Of a stretch of DNA of 50,024 nt, positions 25,007-33,359 are shown piece by piece. How positions within the stretch are numbered: position 1 is the first letter of the stretch; every line of letters starts with the position of its first letter. A program made the translations under genes and the position numbers. Below the pieces are notes generated by a model. That model was not told the origin of the DNA and did no database searches. It saw nothing but the letters and a program-made list of their open reading frames with translations. This DNA comes from Phycisphaerae bacterium (GTDB lineage Bacteria; Planctomycetota; Phycisphaerae; Phycisphaerales; SM1A02), in the NCBI GenBank assembly GCA_002717655.1, contig PBAY01000042.1, positions 1 through 50,024 of the forward strand, given 5' to 3'.

Positions 25007-26404
25007 ATGACCCATTCCAACCGTCTCAACTCGATCACAAGCCGACTGGCCGGTCTGCTTTCAACGGCCCTGATCATCGCCATGACACTCATTCCATCGG
25101 CACCAGCCTCAGCCCAGCTGGGCGCGGTAGCTCAGGCCATGGAACCTGAATACTTCACACGCGATCTGCTGATCTTCATCGAGGGACTCGATCTGGATGA
25201 CACACAGGCTGTCATCGCTGAAGCCATCTTCGATGACTACGAACAGAAGTTCCATGATGGCAAGGATCAGATGGAGATGGAGATCAATTCACTTACCAGT
25301 GAACTTCAAGCCATGAGAGGTCAGGTCGACAATGACAAACTCCTGGAGATGGTCGTGCAGCCCATCCAGGACTGGATGGTTCGTCGGCAGGGACTCAATG
25401 ATCAACTCATCGAGAATGTACGAGTCATTCTTGTCCCGGAACAGCAGGATCTCTGGACAAACTTTGCACGGAAGCTCTACCGCGAGAAGAAGCTTGATGA
25501 CGGCCGCCTGTCCGGCGAACGAGTCGACCTCTATGTCATCGCTCGCGACCTCGACATCGACACCGAAAAGGAGCCGATTCGGGAGACGATGTTCAACTAC
25601 GCCATCCAGCTCAATCAAGCACTTCGTGCACGCCAGCTGTTGCTGGAAGGTGACAGCAAGGATCTACTGAACACCCTTCGCAACAGGCAGTCAGATCCGA
25701 ACGTGGACATGGGCACACGAAAGAAAATCGAAGCTGCACGCCTGGTCGTACGCGATACCAACGATCGCTATCGCGAGGAAATCGCCGTCTTGCTGGGGTC
25801 CCCCATCGGCGACCGTTTCCGCCAGGAAACGCTTCGCAGAGCCTATCCAAAGATCTATCGCACCGGTAATGCAGAACGTGTCTACCGGGATGCCATGGAA
25901 CTCTACGGTCCCGAAGGAGAACGTTCAGACGAGCAGATCTTTGAAGCCATCATGGACCTCTACAACGAATTCCAGTTGAAGCTCCAGTCACTGAATACCC
26001 AGATGTACAACGTGACACGCAGCAGTGAGCCCGAACTCGAGCTTGCGCGGATCGAAAATGCGATGCGAAGAGCCAATGGGCAGGAAACCCTTCGTCCCGA
26101 AGATCCAATGCGACCACTTCAGCAGGAGCGACGTGAACTCGAACGCACCTACATCGACAAACTTCGAGCCCTGCTTGGAGACGAGCAGTTCAAGGATCTC
26201 AATGGCGCCCGCCGGTACATGCCCGCACCTACCTTTGATCCAGACAATCCCAATATGGGAAACAATGGTGATGGACGGCTCCAACTGCAGGGCCCCAGCG
26301 GCGCAAGAAAGGGTGGGCCCAAGGAAACCAAGCCTGACAGTCGTCCTGACAAGCCCCCGGTCGGACTTGGGCAGGGCCAGGGTCTGGGCAAGGGCGATGA
26401 CTGA
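25007..26404 (+). CDS. Exported coiled-coil protein preceding the T2SS genes
   Basis: The 465-residue protein has a signal peptide (LAGLLSTALIIAMTLIPSAPASAQ, ~14-37) and then an almost wholly helical, highly charged region (~45-400) with heptad-like stretches rich in Glu, Arg, Gln and Leu. It ends in a Gly/Pro/Lys tail (GLGQGQGLGKGDD). No enzyme motif is visible and I do not recognise a family. It is 55 bp upstream of gspE in the same direction, with no terminator between, so it is probably in the T2SS operon. Its location suggests a periplasmic accessory factor or a secreted substrate, but this is context only. Confidence 0.8.
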   Translation: MTHSNRLNSITSRLAGLLSTALIIAMTLIPSAPASAQLGAVAQAMEPEYFTRDLLIFIEGLDLDDTQAVIAEAIFDDYEQKFHDGKDQMEMEINSLTSELQAMRGQVDNDKLLEMVVQPIQDWMVRRQGLNDQLIENVRVILVPEQQDLWTNFARKLYREKKLDDGRLSGERVDLYVIARDLDIDTEKEPIRETMFNYAIQLNQALRARQLLLEGDSKDLLNTLRNRQSDPNVDMGTRKKIEAARLVVRDTNDRYREEIAVLLGSPIGDRFRQETLRRAYPKIYRTGNAERVYRDAMELYGPEGERSDEQIFEAIMDLYNEFQLKLQSLNTQMYNVTRSSEPELELARIENAMRRANGQETLRPEDPMRPLQQERRELERTYIDKLRALLGDEQFKDLNGARRYMPAPTFDPDNPNMGNNGDGRLQLQGPSGARKGGPKETKPDSRPDKPPVGLGQGQGLGKGDD

Positions 26405-26459
26405 TTCGCCGTCTGCATCATGAACACAGAAGACAATTCCAACAGGATTTGAGAACTCC

Positions 26460-28094
26460 ATGATTGACAACGGCTCAACCCAGACCACCAGTACGGAAGC
26501 GGACTCCTCAACCGGACCGGACACTGCGGCCATTCAGGCCAGATGCCGGCTCCTGGGAATCCCCTGGCATGAACGTGCCGTTGAAGCTTCACTTCAAGCT
26601 ATCGAATGCCTGAGACCCGACGAAGCTGTTCGCCTCGGTGTCGTACCCCTGCGGATTGAGGAAGGCCGACTGATCGTTGCGATGCTCGATCCACTGGATG
26701 CGGAGTCTTCAGACGAAGCAGCCACACTGACAGGCATGCCTGTTCGCCGCGAAGGCATGGATCGACCCCACTTCATGGAGTTGATGCGAGAGCATTACGG
26801 GACGACAGCCTCCAAGATGGCTGATGCGCTGGCTGGCGAAGCAGACGATGACGAAGACAGCATCGAGCACAATCTGGATGCGATTGAAGCCGACGACATC
26901 CACCGGATGGCGGAAGAGCCGACACTCATCAATCTGGTCAATCTCATTCTTCTGGAAGCCATTCAACAACGAGCGTCCGACGTCCATGTCGAACCGTTCG
27001 AAAACCAGTTGACGGTTCGATATCGAATCGATGGTGTGCTTCAGGTTCAGGACCCCCCGCCGAAGCATCTGCAACCAGCACTGATCGGCCGCATCAAGAT
27101 CATGTCAGGCATGAACATCGCGGAACGCTATGTGCCGCAGGATGGCAAGATCTCTCTTCGCTTTGAAGGCCGCAAGGTCGACATTCGTGTCTCGACCGTA
27201 CCAACGCTTTATGGCGAATCGGTGGTCATGCGTATTCTGGACAAGAGCTCGCTCGCACTCGACTATGAAGTACTTGGAATGAAGCCTGAGATCCGCGAAT
27301 CCATGGATTCGCTGCTCAGCAAACCCCACGGCATGGTTCTGGTCACCGGCCCGACCGGATCCGGCAAGACGACGACGCTCTACGCCTCACTGAAGCGCAT
27401 CTTCGACCCTCACAAGAAGATCATCACCATCGAGGATCCCGTCGAGTACGAACTGGAAGGCATCAATCAGATTCCGGTGAACCACAAACGTGGGCTGGAT
27501 TTCGCCGGCGGACTCAGAAGCATCCTTCGACAGGACCCGGACATCGTTCTGGTGGGTGAAATCCGCGATGGCGAAACAGCGGACATCGCCATTCGCTCTG
27601 CATTGACCGGTCACTTGATTCTTTCAACACTGCATACCAATGACGCGCCAAGTTCCGTTGGTCGACTGGTCGACATGGGCGCCGAACCCTACCTGGTCGC
27701 CTCCGTACTGGAAGGGCTCCTTGCACAACGCCTGGGCCGCCGTGTCTGCCAGGAATGCCGAGTGCAGACTCCAATCGATGAAGACATGTCTCATCGCATC
27801 ACCGAACAGGAACGTGCGCTCTTCAATGGCAAGGTGTGGACTGGAACTGGTTGCGAGAAATGCAACAACACCGGCTACCGCGGCCGAATCGGCTACTACG
27901 AGATTCTCAAGGTCAATGCTGCCAGCCGCAAGGCTATCGCGGACAACGTGCCAATCGCCGAATTCCGAAGAATCATTGCCGACGACATGCAATCGATGCG
28001 TGAAGACGGGATGAACCGAGCGGCCGAAGGACTGACCAGCATTGCGGAAGTGCTCCGCGCAACTCAGGATGCGGACGACACCACGTCCACTTGA
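26460..28094 (+). CDS. gspE: Type II secretion / type IV pilus assembly ATPase GspE
   Basis: This hexameric cytoplasmic ATPase drives pseudopilus assembly. The N-terminal MshEN-like domain (~25-115) is followed by the N2 domain and the ATPase core: Walker A GPTGSGKTTT (297-306), Asp box ITIEDPVEYE, Walker B DIVLVGEIRDGETA and His box. A zinc-binding C-terminal region shows two CxxC pairs (C430/C433 and C465/C468), typical of GspE and PilB. The length of 544 residues is normal. It is followed by gspF, whose start touches its stop. First of a run of adjacent T2SS genes. GspE and PilB cannot be separated by motifs; the gspG-K set behind it decides for T2SS. Confidence 0.95.
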   Translation: MIDNGSTQTTSTEADSSTGPDTAAIQARCRLLGIPWHERAVEASLQAIECLRPDEAVRLGVVPLRIEEGRLIVAMLDPLDAESSDEAATLTGMPVRREGMDRPHFMELMREHYGTTASKMADALAGEADDDEDSIEHNLDAIEADDIHRMAEEPTLINLVNLILLEAIQQRASDVHVEPFENQLTVRYRIDGVLQVQDPPPKHLQPALIGRIKIMSGMNIAERYVPQDGKISLRFEGRKVDIRVSTVPTLYGESVVMRILDKSSLALDYEVLGMKPEIRESMDSLLSKPHGMVLVTGPTGSGKTTTLYASLKRIFDPHKKIITIEDPVEYELEGINQIPVNHKRGLDFAGGLRSILRQDPDIVLVGEIRDGETADIAIRSALTGHLILSTLHTNDAPSSVGRLVDMGAEPYLVASVLEGLLAQRLGRRVCQECRVQTPIDEDMSHRITEQERALFNGKVWTGTGCEKCNNTGYRGRIGYYEILKVNAASRKAIADNVPIAEFRRIIADDMQSMREDGMNRAAEGLTSIAEVLRATQDADDTTST

Positions 28095-28099
28095 ACCCA

Positions 28100-29332
28100 A
28101 TGCCTACCTACCGTTATGAAAGCATGACCGCCGCCGGCGCAAGCCGATCAGGAACCCTCGACGCGACCAGCCGGGCTGATGCCGTACGCCAGCTGATGCA
28201 ACGTGGTGAAACCGCCACGCAGATCGTTTCCGCGCAGACCACGGCAAAGACCGGCGGAGCAGCAGCCAAGAGCAAGGCGGCAACTCGACCCACCATGGGC
28301 AAGGCCGAAATGGCCACGCTCATCCGCGAACTGGCCACGGCACTGGAAGCAGGACTGCCCTTGATGCAGGCACTTCGCACGATTCGACGGCAGGCCACAG
28401 GAAGAGCCGCCCCGGTGATCCTCGATTTTCTGATTGAACGAGTCGAAGCAGGCGACACACTTCACAAAGCCGCGGCTGAATACGGCCGCCCGTTCAATGA
28501 TCTCATCGTCGGCATGATTCGAGCATCCGATGCTTCGGGTCGATCAGCCGAAATCCTTCACCAGCTCTCAGATCTCCTGGAACGAGGCGTTGAACTTCGT
28601 CGCGAACTGCTCAGTGCAGCCTTCTATCCAATGCTGGTCGCAGGCCTGATCATGATCAGCGCCGGAATCCTGGTGGTCTATCTGATCCCTGAACTTCTGG
28701 GACCGGTCATCGCTTCGAATCCCGATGCCGTGCTGCCATTCCCTACCAGAGTCGTCATGGGTCTCTCTGAATTCTTCATGAGCTGGTGGTTCGCGATCAT
28801 CGGAGTGGTATTTGCCGCAGTGGTTGGCTATCGAGTCTGGATTGCTGTTCCTGAAAACCGTTTCATGGTTGATCGCAACAAACTGCGCATTCCCGTTCTG
28901 GGGCGACTTCTTCGTGACATCGCAGTTGCCAGATTCACCCGAACACTCGGCACCCTTGCCGAAGCAGGACTTCCGATCCTCGATTGCCTTCGAATCACAC
29001 GCGACACCCTTGGCAACACCGCCATGATGAAAGCGATTGATGAAGTCCAGGATCAAGTCACGGCTGGTCGTCCACTCGCTGAACCGCTGGAACGATCAGG
29101 CCTCTTCCCACCCCTGCTTGTCCAGGTCGTCCACCTTGGCGAACGGTCTGGTCGACTCGAAAAAATGCTTACTCACGCAGCCAGCGCATTTGATCGTCAG
29201 GTTGCGATTTCCCTCAAGTTGTTCACCAAAGCCTTCCCTCCACTGCTGATCATTCTCATGGCAGGAATCGGCGGCTTCGTACTTGCAGCCATTCTGCTGC
29301 CCATGCTCCAGATGCAATCGATGGTCTCATGA
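28100..29332 (+). CDS. gspF: Type II secretion inner-membrane protein GspF
   Basis: GspF is the polytopic platform protein beneath the pseudopilus and contacts GspE. Two repeated T2SSF domains are visible (~75-195 and ~275-395). Each begins with a helical segment containing L(A)TALEAGLPL or LGTLAEAGLPIL, and three membrane segments are predicted. Start at ATG 28100 is favoured over a TTG at 28091 that overlaps the gspE stop; the peptide MPTYRYES is the usual family start. About 410 residues, normal length. Confidence 0.95.
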   Translation: MPTYRYESMTAAGASRSGTLDATSRADAVRQLMQRGETATQIVSAQTTAKTGGAAAKSKAATRPTMGKAEMATLIRELATALEAGLPLMQALRTIRRQATGRAAPVILDFLIERVEAGDTLHKAAAEYGRPFNDLIVGMIRASDASGRSAEILHQLSDLLERGVELRRELLSAAFYPMLVAGLIMISAGILVVYLIPELLGPVIASNPDAVLPFPTRVVMGLSEFFMSWWFAIIGVVFAAVVGYRVWIAVPENRFMVDRNKLRIPVLGRLLRDIAVARFTRTLGTLAEAGLPILDCLRITRDTLGNTAMMKAIDEVQDQVTAGRPLAEPLERSGLFPPLLVQVVHLGERSGRLEKMLTHAASAFDRQVAISLKLFTKAFPPLLIILMAGIGGFVLAAILLPMLQMQSMVS

Positions 29333-29366
29333 CCAATCGCACCTTCCGAACTTAGGAGTCACTACC

Positions 29367-29810
29367 GTGAATCTCACTTCCCGTTCTCGAACACGCCGGC
29401 CACGTCGAGGCTTTACCTTGGTTGAGGTCATCGTGATGGTTACCATCGTGGCCATCCTTGGCGGCGTCGTTGCAACGACGATGCTGTCACAGGGTGCCGA
29501 AGGACGCGCACGTGCAGCAGAAATCGGCGCTGCACGAATCCGCACCGCAATCCAGCAGTATCTGGTTGATGCCGGACAATCACGCCCAGGTCAGGACTTT
29601 GAACTCAATCTTCTGCTGCTGGGGCCCGAAGACGGTGGTGGCCGCACCGGCCCCTATCTCAACTCGGAAGATCACCTCAAGGACCCCTGGGACAGCTTCT
29701 ATGTTCTGGAATTCCCTCCGGGAACAAAGAACTTCGATTTCGATGTCGTCTCCTATGGTGAAGACAAGCAGGTCGGTGGCAAGGGCCCTGCCGAAGACAT
29801 TCGCAAATAG
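29367..29810 (+). CDS. gspG: Major pseudopilin GspG
   Basis: The 147-residue major pseudopilin begins at GTG 29367, preceded by the Shine-Dalgarno TTAGGAG. The prepilin peptidase site is RRG/FTLVEVIVMV, with Glu at position 5 of the mature protein, and a hydrophobic helix follows. The mature domain has the GspG markers DPWDSFYVLE and VSYGEDKQVGG, the latter being the calcium-binding region of GspG. It is cut and N-methylated by a prepilin peptidase not encoded in this window. Confidence 0.95.
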   Translation: MNLTSRSRTRRPRRGFTLVEVIVMVTIVAILGGVVATTMLSQGAEGRARAAEIGAARIRTAIQQYLVDAGQSRPGQDFELNLLLLGPEDGGGRTGPYLNSEDHLKDPWDSFYVLEFPPGTKNFDFDVVSYGEDKQVGGKGPAEDIRK

Positions 29811-29825
29811 ATCTCCGAACAGGCG

Positions 29826-30431
29826 ATGACCCCGATTCCTGCACCATCACGAAGCGGCCCGCGCGGGTTCACACTGATCGAGGTGATCGTTGCGGTGACC
29901 ATCGCTGCGATTCTCGTCTCGATGATCGCCGTCAGGCTTTCAAGTACACGAGACAAACAGGTCTCGCTCTTTGTGGATCAGCTCAGCGATCTTCTCATGA
30001 TGTATGCGCTCCGTACGGACAATTCTCCCGTACCGATCGCGATCTCGATGGACCGTGGGTACATGACGGTTGGACTGGTCAAGCGAGTCCCGGGGGCCGT
30101 TGAAGGGAGCGAATCAGAGTGGGTCTATGACCCGATGATTGCACCAGTACCCATCCCCGATTTCATGGAACCAGAAAGCATCGAGTTCTTTTCCGATGGC
30201 GATTGGGCTGATGTGAGCGAGTGGCCCTTGTCATCGATGCCTGGCGAAAATCGTTCAACCATTGAAATCCAAGTCAGCTATGACAACCGTGTCATTTCAC
30301 TTCGCCTTCCACCACATGGACTCACAGCGGCCGTGCAGGATTCTGATGTACTCGATTCCCAGATCGTCCCGAGAGAACCAGAGGATCTCGATACCACTGG
30401 ACAATGGCAATCCGATTGGTGGCAGGATTGA
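29826..30431 (+). CDS. gspH: Minor pseudopilin GspH-like
   Basis: The 201-residue protein has the cleavage site PRG/FTLIEVIVAV, with Glu5, and a hydrophobic N-helix. A beta-rich C-terminal domain follows (VPIAISMDRGYMTVGLV and similar strands). Position between gspG and gspI supports the GspH role, forming the pseudopilus tip with GspI, J and K. The assignment as GspH rather than another minor pseudopilin rests on order and N terminus. It starts 15 bp after gspG, and its TGA overlaps the next ATG. Confidence 0.85.
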   Translation: MTPIPAPSRSGPRGFTLIEVIVAVTIAAILVSMIAVRLSSTRDKQVSLFVDQLSDLLMMYALRTDNSPVPIAISMDRGYMTVGLVKRVPGAVEGSESEWVYDPMIAPVPIPDFMEPESIEFFSDGDWADVSEWPLSSMPGENRSTIEIQVSYDNRVISLRLPPHGLTAAVQDSDVLDSQIVPREPEDLDTTGQWQSDWWQD

Positions 30432-30901
30432 TGATGATGCATCAACAAGTGACATCCAGAACCCGCCGAGGTATTGCACTCTTTGAAGTGGTCCTTGCGG
30501 CGGTCCTGCTCGGAATCGGACTATCGGTCACGATGTCTCTGGCAGCGACAGCACTGAGCCGTCAGGGACTGGGGGAACACAACCTGACCGCAGCCTGGCT
30601 GGCCGATGAGCAACTCAGCCTGGTCGTCATGGAAGGTCCCAAGAAGTTCATTCAGACCCAGCCGACCAGCGGCGACTATGACGCTCCATTCGAAGAATAC
30701 AGCTTCGAAGTGGAGGTCAGACACATTTCGGATTACGAGCCTTATGACGTCACCGTGTACATCACCTGGGACGGTGGAGACCGGGAGTTCATCCTGCAGA
30801 CGAAGGTAGCACCTCGTCAAGGAGAGCCTGAAGAACAGGAAGACCGGACACCACTGGAGCCCATTGATCGAGAATCACTCTACTTCGAGGAGAGTGAATG
30901 A
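30431..30901 (+). CDS. gspI: Minor pseudopilin GspI-like
   Basis: The 156-residue protein has the cleavage site RRG/IALFEVVLAAVLLGIG with Glu5, followed by a compact domain resembling GspI, which nucleates the pseudopilus tip. Three consecutive ATG codons at 30431-30437 are possible starts; the first overlaps the gspH stop by a base pair pattern ATGA. The end overlaps gspJ in the same way. Confidence 0.82.
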   Translation: MMMHQQVTSRTRRGIALFEVVLAAVLLGIGLSVTMSLAATALSRQGLGEHNLTAAWLADEQLSLVVMEGPKKFIQTQPTSGDYDAPFEEYSFEVEVRHISDYEPYDVTVYITWDGGDREFILQTKVAPRQGEPEEQEDRTPLEPIDRESLYFEESE

Positions 30902-31899
30902 TGATCACCAACAGGATCCAACGACAGGCGGCACCCATGAGGCATCGCCGCGGCTTCACGCTCGTGGAGATCATCGTCGCCGGGATCATCATGTCCATGC
31001 TGTTCGGCGCGATCGCCGTCTCCATGGGCCAGATCACCCAGGCTCGCAACACCAGCCGCAATCGGATGGAAGCATTCGTCAGAGCCGATGCCGCACTGCA
31101 GGCCGTTCGAAGTGATCTGGTCTCCGTACTGCGAAGACAGGATCTGTTTCAGACCTGGGTCCTTTTGCAGGATGATGCCATGACCATTGATGGTGTCGAG
31201 ATGAACCGCGACCGGATCATCCTGTTCAACAACCGACTCCGCGCCATTCGAACGATTGAATACAACGGAGAAGGCATCGAGTATGAATCATCATGGCAAC
31301 TGCTTGATGATGATGACGGGCCAGTGCTATGGCAACGACGGGATGCGATGCCTGACACCTACCCTCAGGCAGGCGGCTTGATCACACCTGTCGTCGAAGG
31401 CATCCTCGAACTTGGCATTGAAGTGTGGGACGGCGAACAATGGATGGCTGAATGGGACTCCGACTTCGACGGGCTTCCCCGAGGATTCAGAGTTTCAGTT
31501 ACAGCCACCGGGGCACGCCCTGGCGAAGACCCGATGGACTTCCCTCTGGCATTCCTGCGCACCGTCGTACCGGTAGAGCGCTGCCCGCTGCCACTGGACG
31601 TTCAGGATCTCAAACTTGCGGAACAGATCACCATTGACCGGGAACTGCCGCCTGAACAAGCCACCGAAATAGCTGAAGCCATCGCGAACGGAACCACCCT
31701 CCCGCTCAATGCTCAGACGGAAACAACAGAAGACCAGGCCCTGCCTGGATCAGTACCGATCCCTGGTGGCGGCCGAGTGACCGGTATCCCTGAAGGACTA
31801 CCTGTCATCCCACCACGTTCAGGCGGTGGTCGAGGAGGCCCTTCCGGCTTTGGCGGCGGCGGCGGCGGCGGCGGTGGCGGCGGAGCTGGAGGCCGATGA
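30898..31899 (+). CDS. gspJ: Minor pseudopilin GspJ-like with Gly-rich tail
   Basis: The 333-residue protein has cleavage site RRG/FTLVEIIVAGIIMSM with Glu5 and a long beta-rich domain with WQLLDDDDGPVLWQR and GILELGIEVWDGEQW, as in GspJ. It is longer than usual GspJ (about 200) because of a Pro-rich then poly-Gly C-terminal tail (~280-333), encoded by GGC repeats at 31853-31880. It interacts with GspI and GspK at the pseudopilus tip. The stop overlaps the gspK start. Confidence 0.85.
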   Translation: MMITNRIQRQAAPMRHRRGFTLVEIIVAGIIMSMLFGAIAVSMGQITQARNTSRNRMEAFVRADAALQAVRSDLVSVLRRQDLFQTWVLLQDDAMTIDGVEMNRDRIILFNNRLRAIRTIEYNGEGIEYESSWQLLDDDDGPVLWQRRDAMPDTYPQAGGLITPVVEGILELGIEVWDGEQWMAEWDSDFDGLPRGFRVSVTATGARPGEDPMDFPLAFLRTVVPVERCPLPLDVQDLKLAEQITIDRELPPEQATEIAEAIANGTTLPLNAQTETTEDQALPGSVPIPGGGRVTGIPEGLPVIPPRSGGGRGGPSGFGGGGGGGGGGGAGGR

Positions 31900-33254
31900 T
31901 GAATCACAGCCTCATGAGCGCACCCATTCGCCGACGTGGTATTGCCATGGTCGTGGTCATCTGGGCCATCGCAGTCTGCTCCGTACTCACCGCTTCACTC
32001 ATGGTGTTTTCGATGCGACAGGGGATGCTGGGCGTTGAAGTCCAGGATCGGATCTCCGCACGATGGGCGGCAAGAGCAGGCCTGGAATCGACCATCGCCA
32101 AGATGGCCGAGTACTCGATGTATCCGATCCAGGATGACGCCTTGTCCCTGTATTACGAAATGGAAGATGTCAGCCAAGGTGAAACCGAAACAGGGAGCTG
32201 GCTGATTCAACACTCGGCTGACGACATGTCACAGCAGTGGCGAGGTCCGATGGACGAGCATTCAAAGCTGAATGTCAATGATGACGAACTTCGTGGACTC
32301 ATCGCCATCATGTTCTATCCGCTGGCCTTTGGTGTTCTGGACTCAATTACCGACTGGCTTGATGATGATGACGAACCATCTGCACTGGGCGTTGAACGAG
32401 ACTGGTATCTCAGTCTTGATGCTCGATATGAACCACGCAACGGGCCGATCTGGCACATTGCGGAGATGGAACTGATCGCTGGTCTTGAACCGGAAGATAT
32501 TCGTGGAGAAGACTGGAATCTGAACTACCGTCGAGACGTGTCGGAGAATGATGGTGACGAGACCCTCCCTATCGATGAACCTGACGACAAGCTGGATGCT
32601 GGATGGTCCGAGTTCCTGACGGCCCGAAGTCGTGGTGGAGGAATGGCTGAGTCCGGCCAACCCAAACTCTGGCTGGATGCCGCTGATCCTCTTGACCTGA
32701 TCTCTCGGTGTGGAATCACCCTTGAACAAGCCCAGTATCTCGTGAACAAGGCTCAGGACGATGACTTCAAACTGTCTGATTTGATTCTTGAGAACAGGCC
32801 TGCCTCACTGAACAACACCAACTCAATCTTCCAGCAGACTAATACTCCAAACAGCGGGCAGGCTTCCTTTACCCCTGAAGAAGTCGCAGCTGTTCTCAGC
32901 GAGGTCACCCTTTCGCCGAATCACAGACCAGATTGGGGCAAGATCAACATCAACACCGTGCCCGCCAAGCTGCTCTATGAGATCTTCCAGGATGATGAAC
33001 GGATGGTTCAGGACATTCTGGCCATGAGAGCCGCCCGCTCAGAGGGCATCAGCAGCCTCATGAGCCTCTGGGAGCTGCCATCCATGGATGAGGCCCAGAT
33101 GGAGCAGATGCTCAGCCTCTTCACGACCCAAAGCAACGTCTTCACGGTCGTATCTCGAGGAAAGAGCAAGTCTTCTGGGCAAGAAGTGGAAATCATTGCC
33201 GTTGTGGACCGTTCTACCATCCCGATCAGAATTATCGAGTACCGAGAAGACTAG
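31896..33254 (+). CDS. gspK: Minor pseudopilin GspK
   Basis: The 452-residue protein caps the pseudopilus. The cleavage site RRG/IAMVVVIWAIAV has Val instead of Glu at position 5, the normal hallmark of GspK. The large globular part includes the acidic calcium-prone DWLDDDDEPS and the WGKININTVPAKLLYEI region, a helix-hairpin-helix-like segment found in GspK. It is larger than E. coli GspK (about 325). The open 105-bp gap after it, without a clear terminator, separates it from the GspL-like gene. Confidence 0.9.
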   Translation: MMNHSLMSAPIRRRGIAMVVVIWAIAVCSVLTASLMVFSMRQGMLGVEVQDRISARWAARAGLESTIAKMAEYSMYPIQDDALSLYYEMEDVSQGETETGSWLIQHSADDMSQQWRGPMDEHSKLNVNDDELRGLIAIMFYPLAFGVLDSITDWLDDDDEPSALGVERDWYLSLDARYEPRNGPIWHIAEMELIAGLEPEDIRGEDWNLNYRRDVSENDGDETLPIDEPDDKLDAGWSEFLTARSRGGGMAESGQPKLWLDAADPLDLISRCGITLEQAQYLVNKAQDDDFKLSDLILENRPASLNNTNSIFQQTNTPNSGQASFTPEEVAAVLSEVTLSPNHRPDWGKININTVPAKLLYEIFQDDERMVQDILAMRAARSEGISSLMSLWELPSMDEAQMEQMLSLFTTQSNVFTVVSRGKSKSSGQEVEIIAVVDRSTIPIRIIEYRED

Positions 33255-33359
33255 CCCCAAGACCACCAAATCCCCGATATTGGCCACGTGAGCCCTTGAT
33301 TACAGGCCCAACAGGCCCAAATCGTTTATCCTTCCATCTGTCGAGTCGCAGCCCCCCAT

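Noticed and set aside
31853..31880. GGC triplet run as an unstable repeat locus
   Set aside because: It encodes the Gly tail of the GspJ-like protein, and mixed triplets on both sides fit ordinary low-complexity coding sequence.
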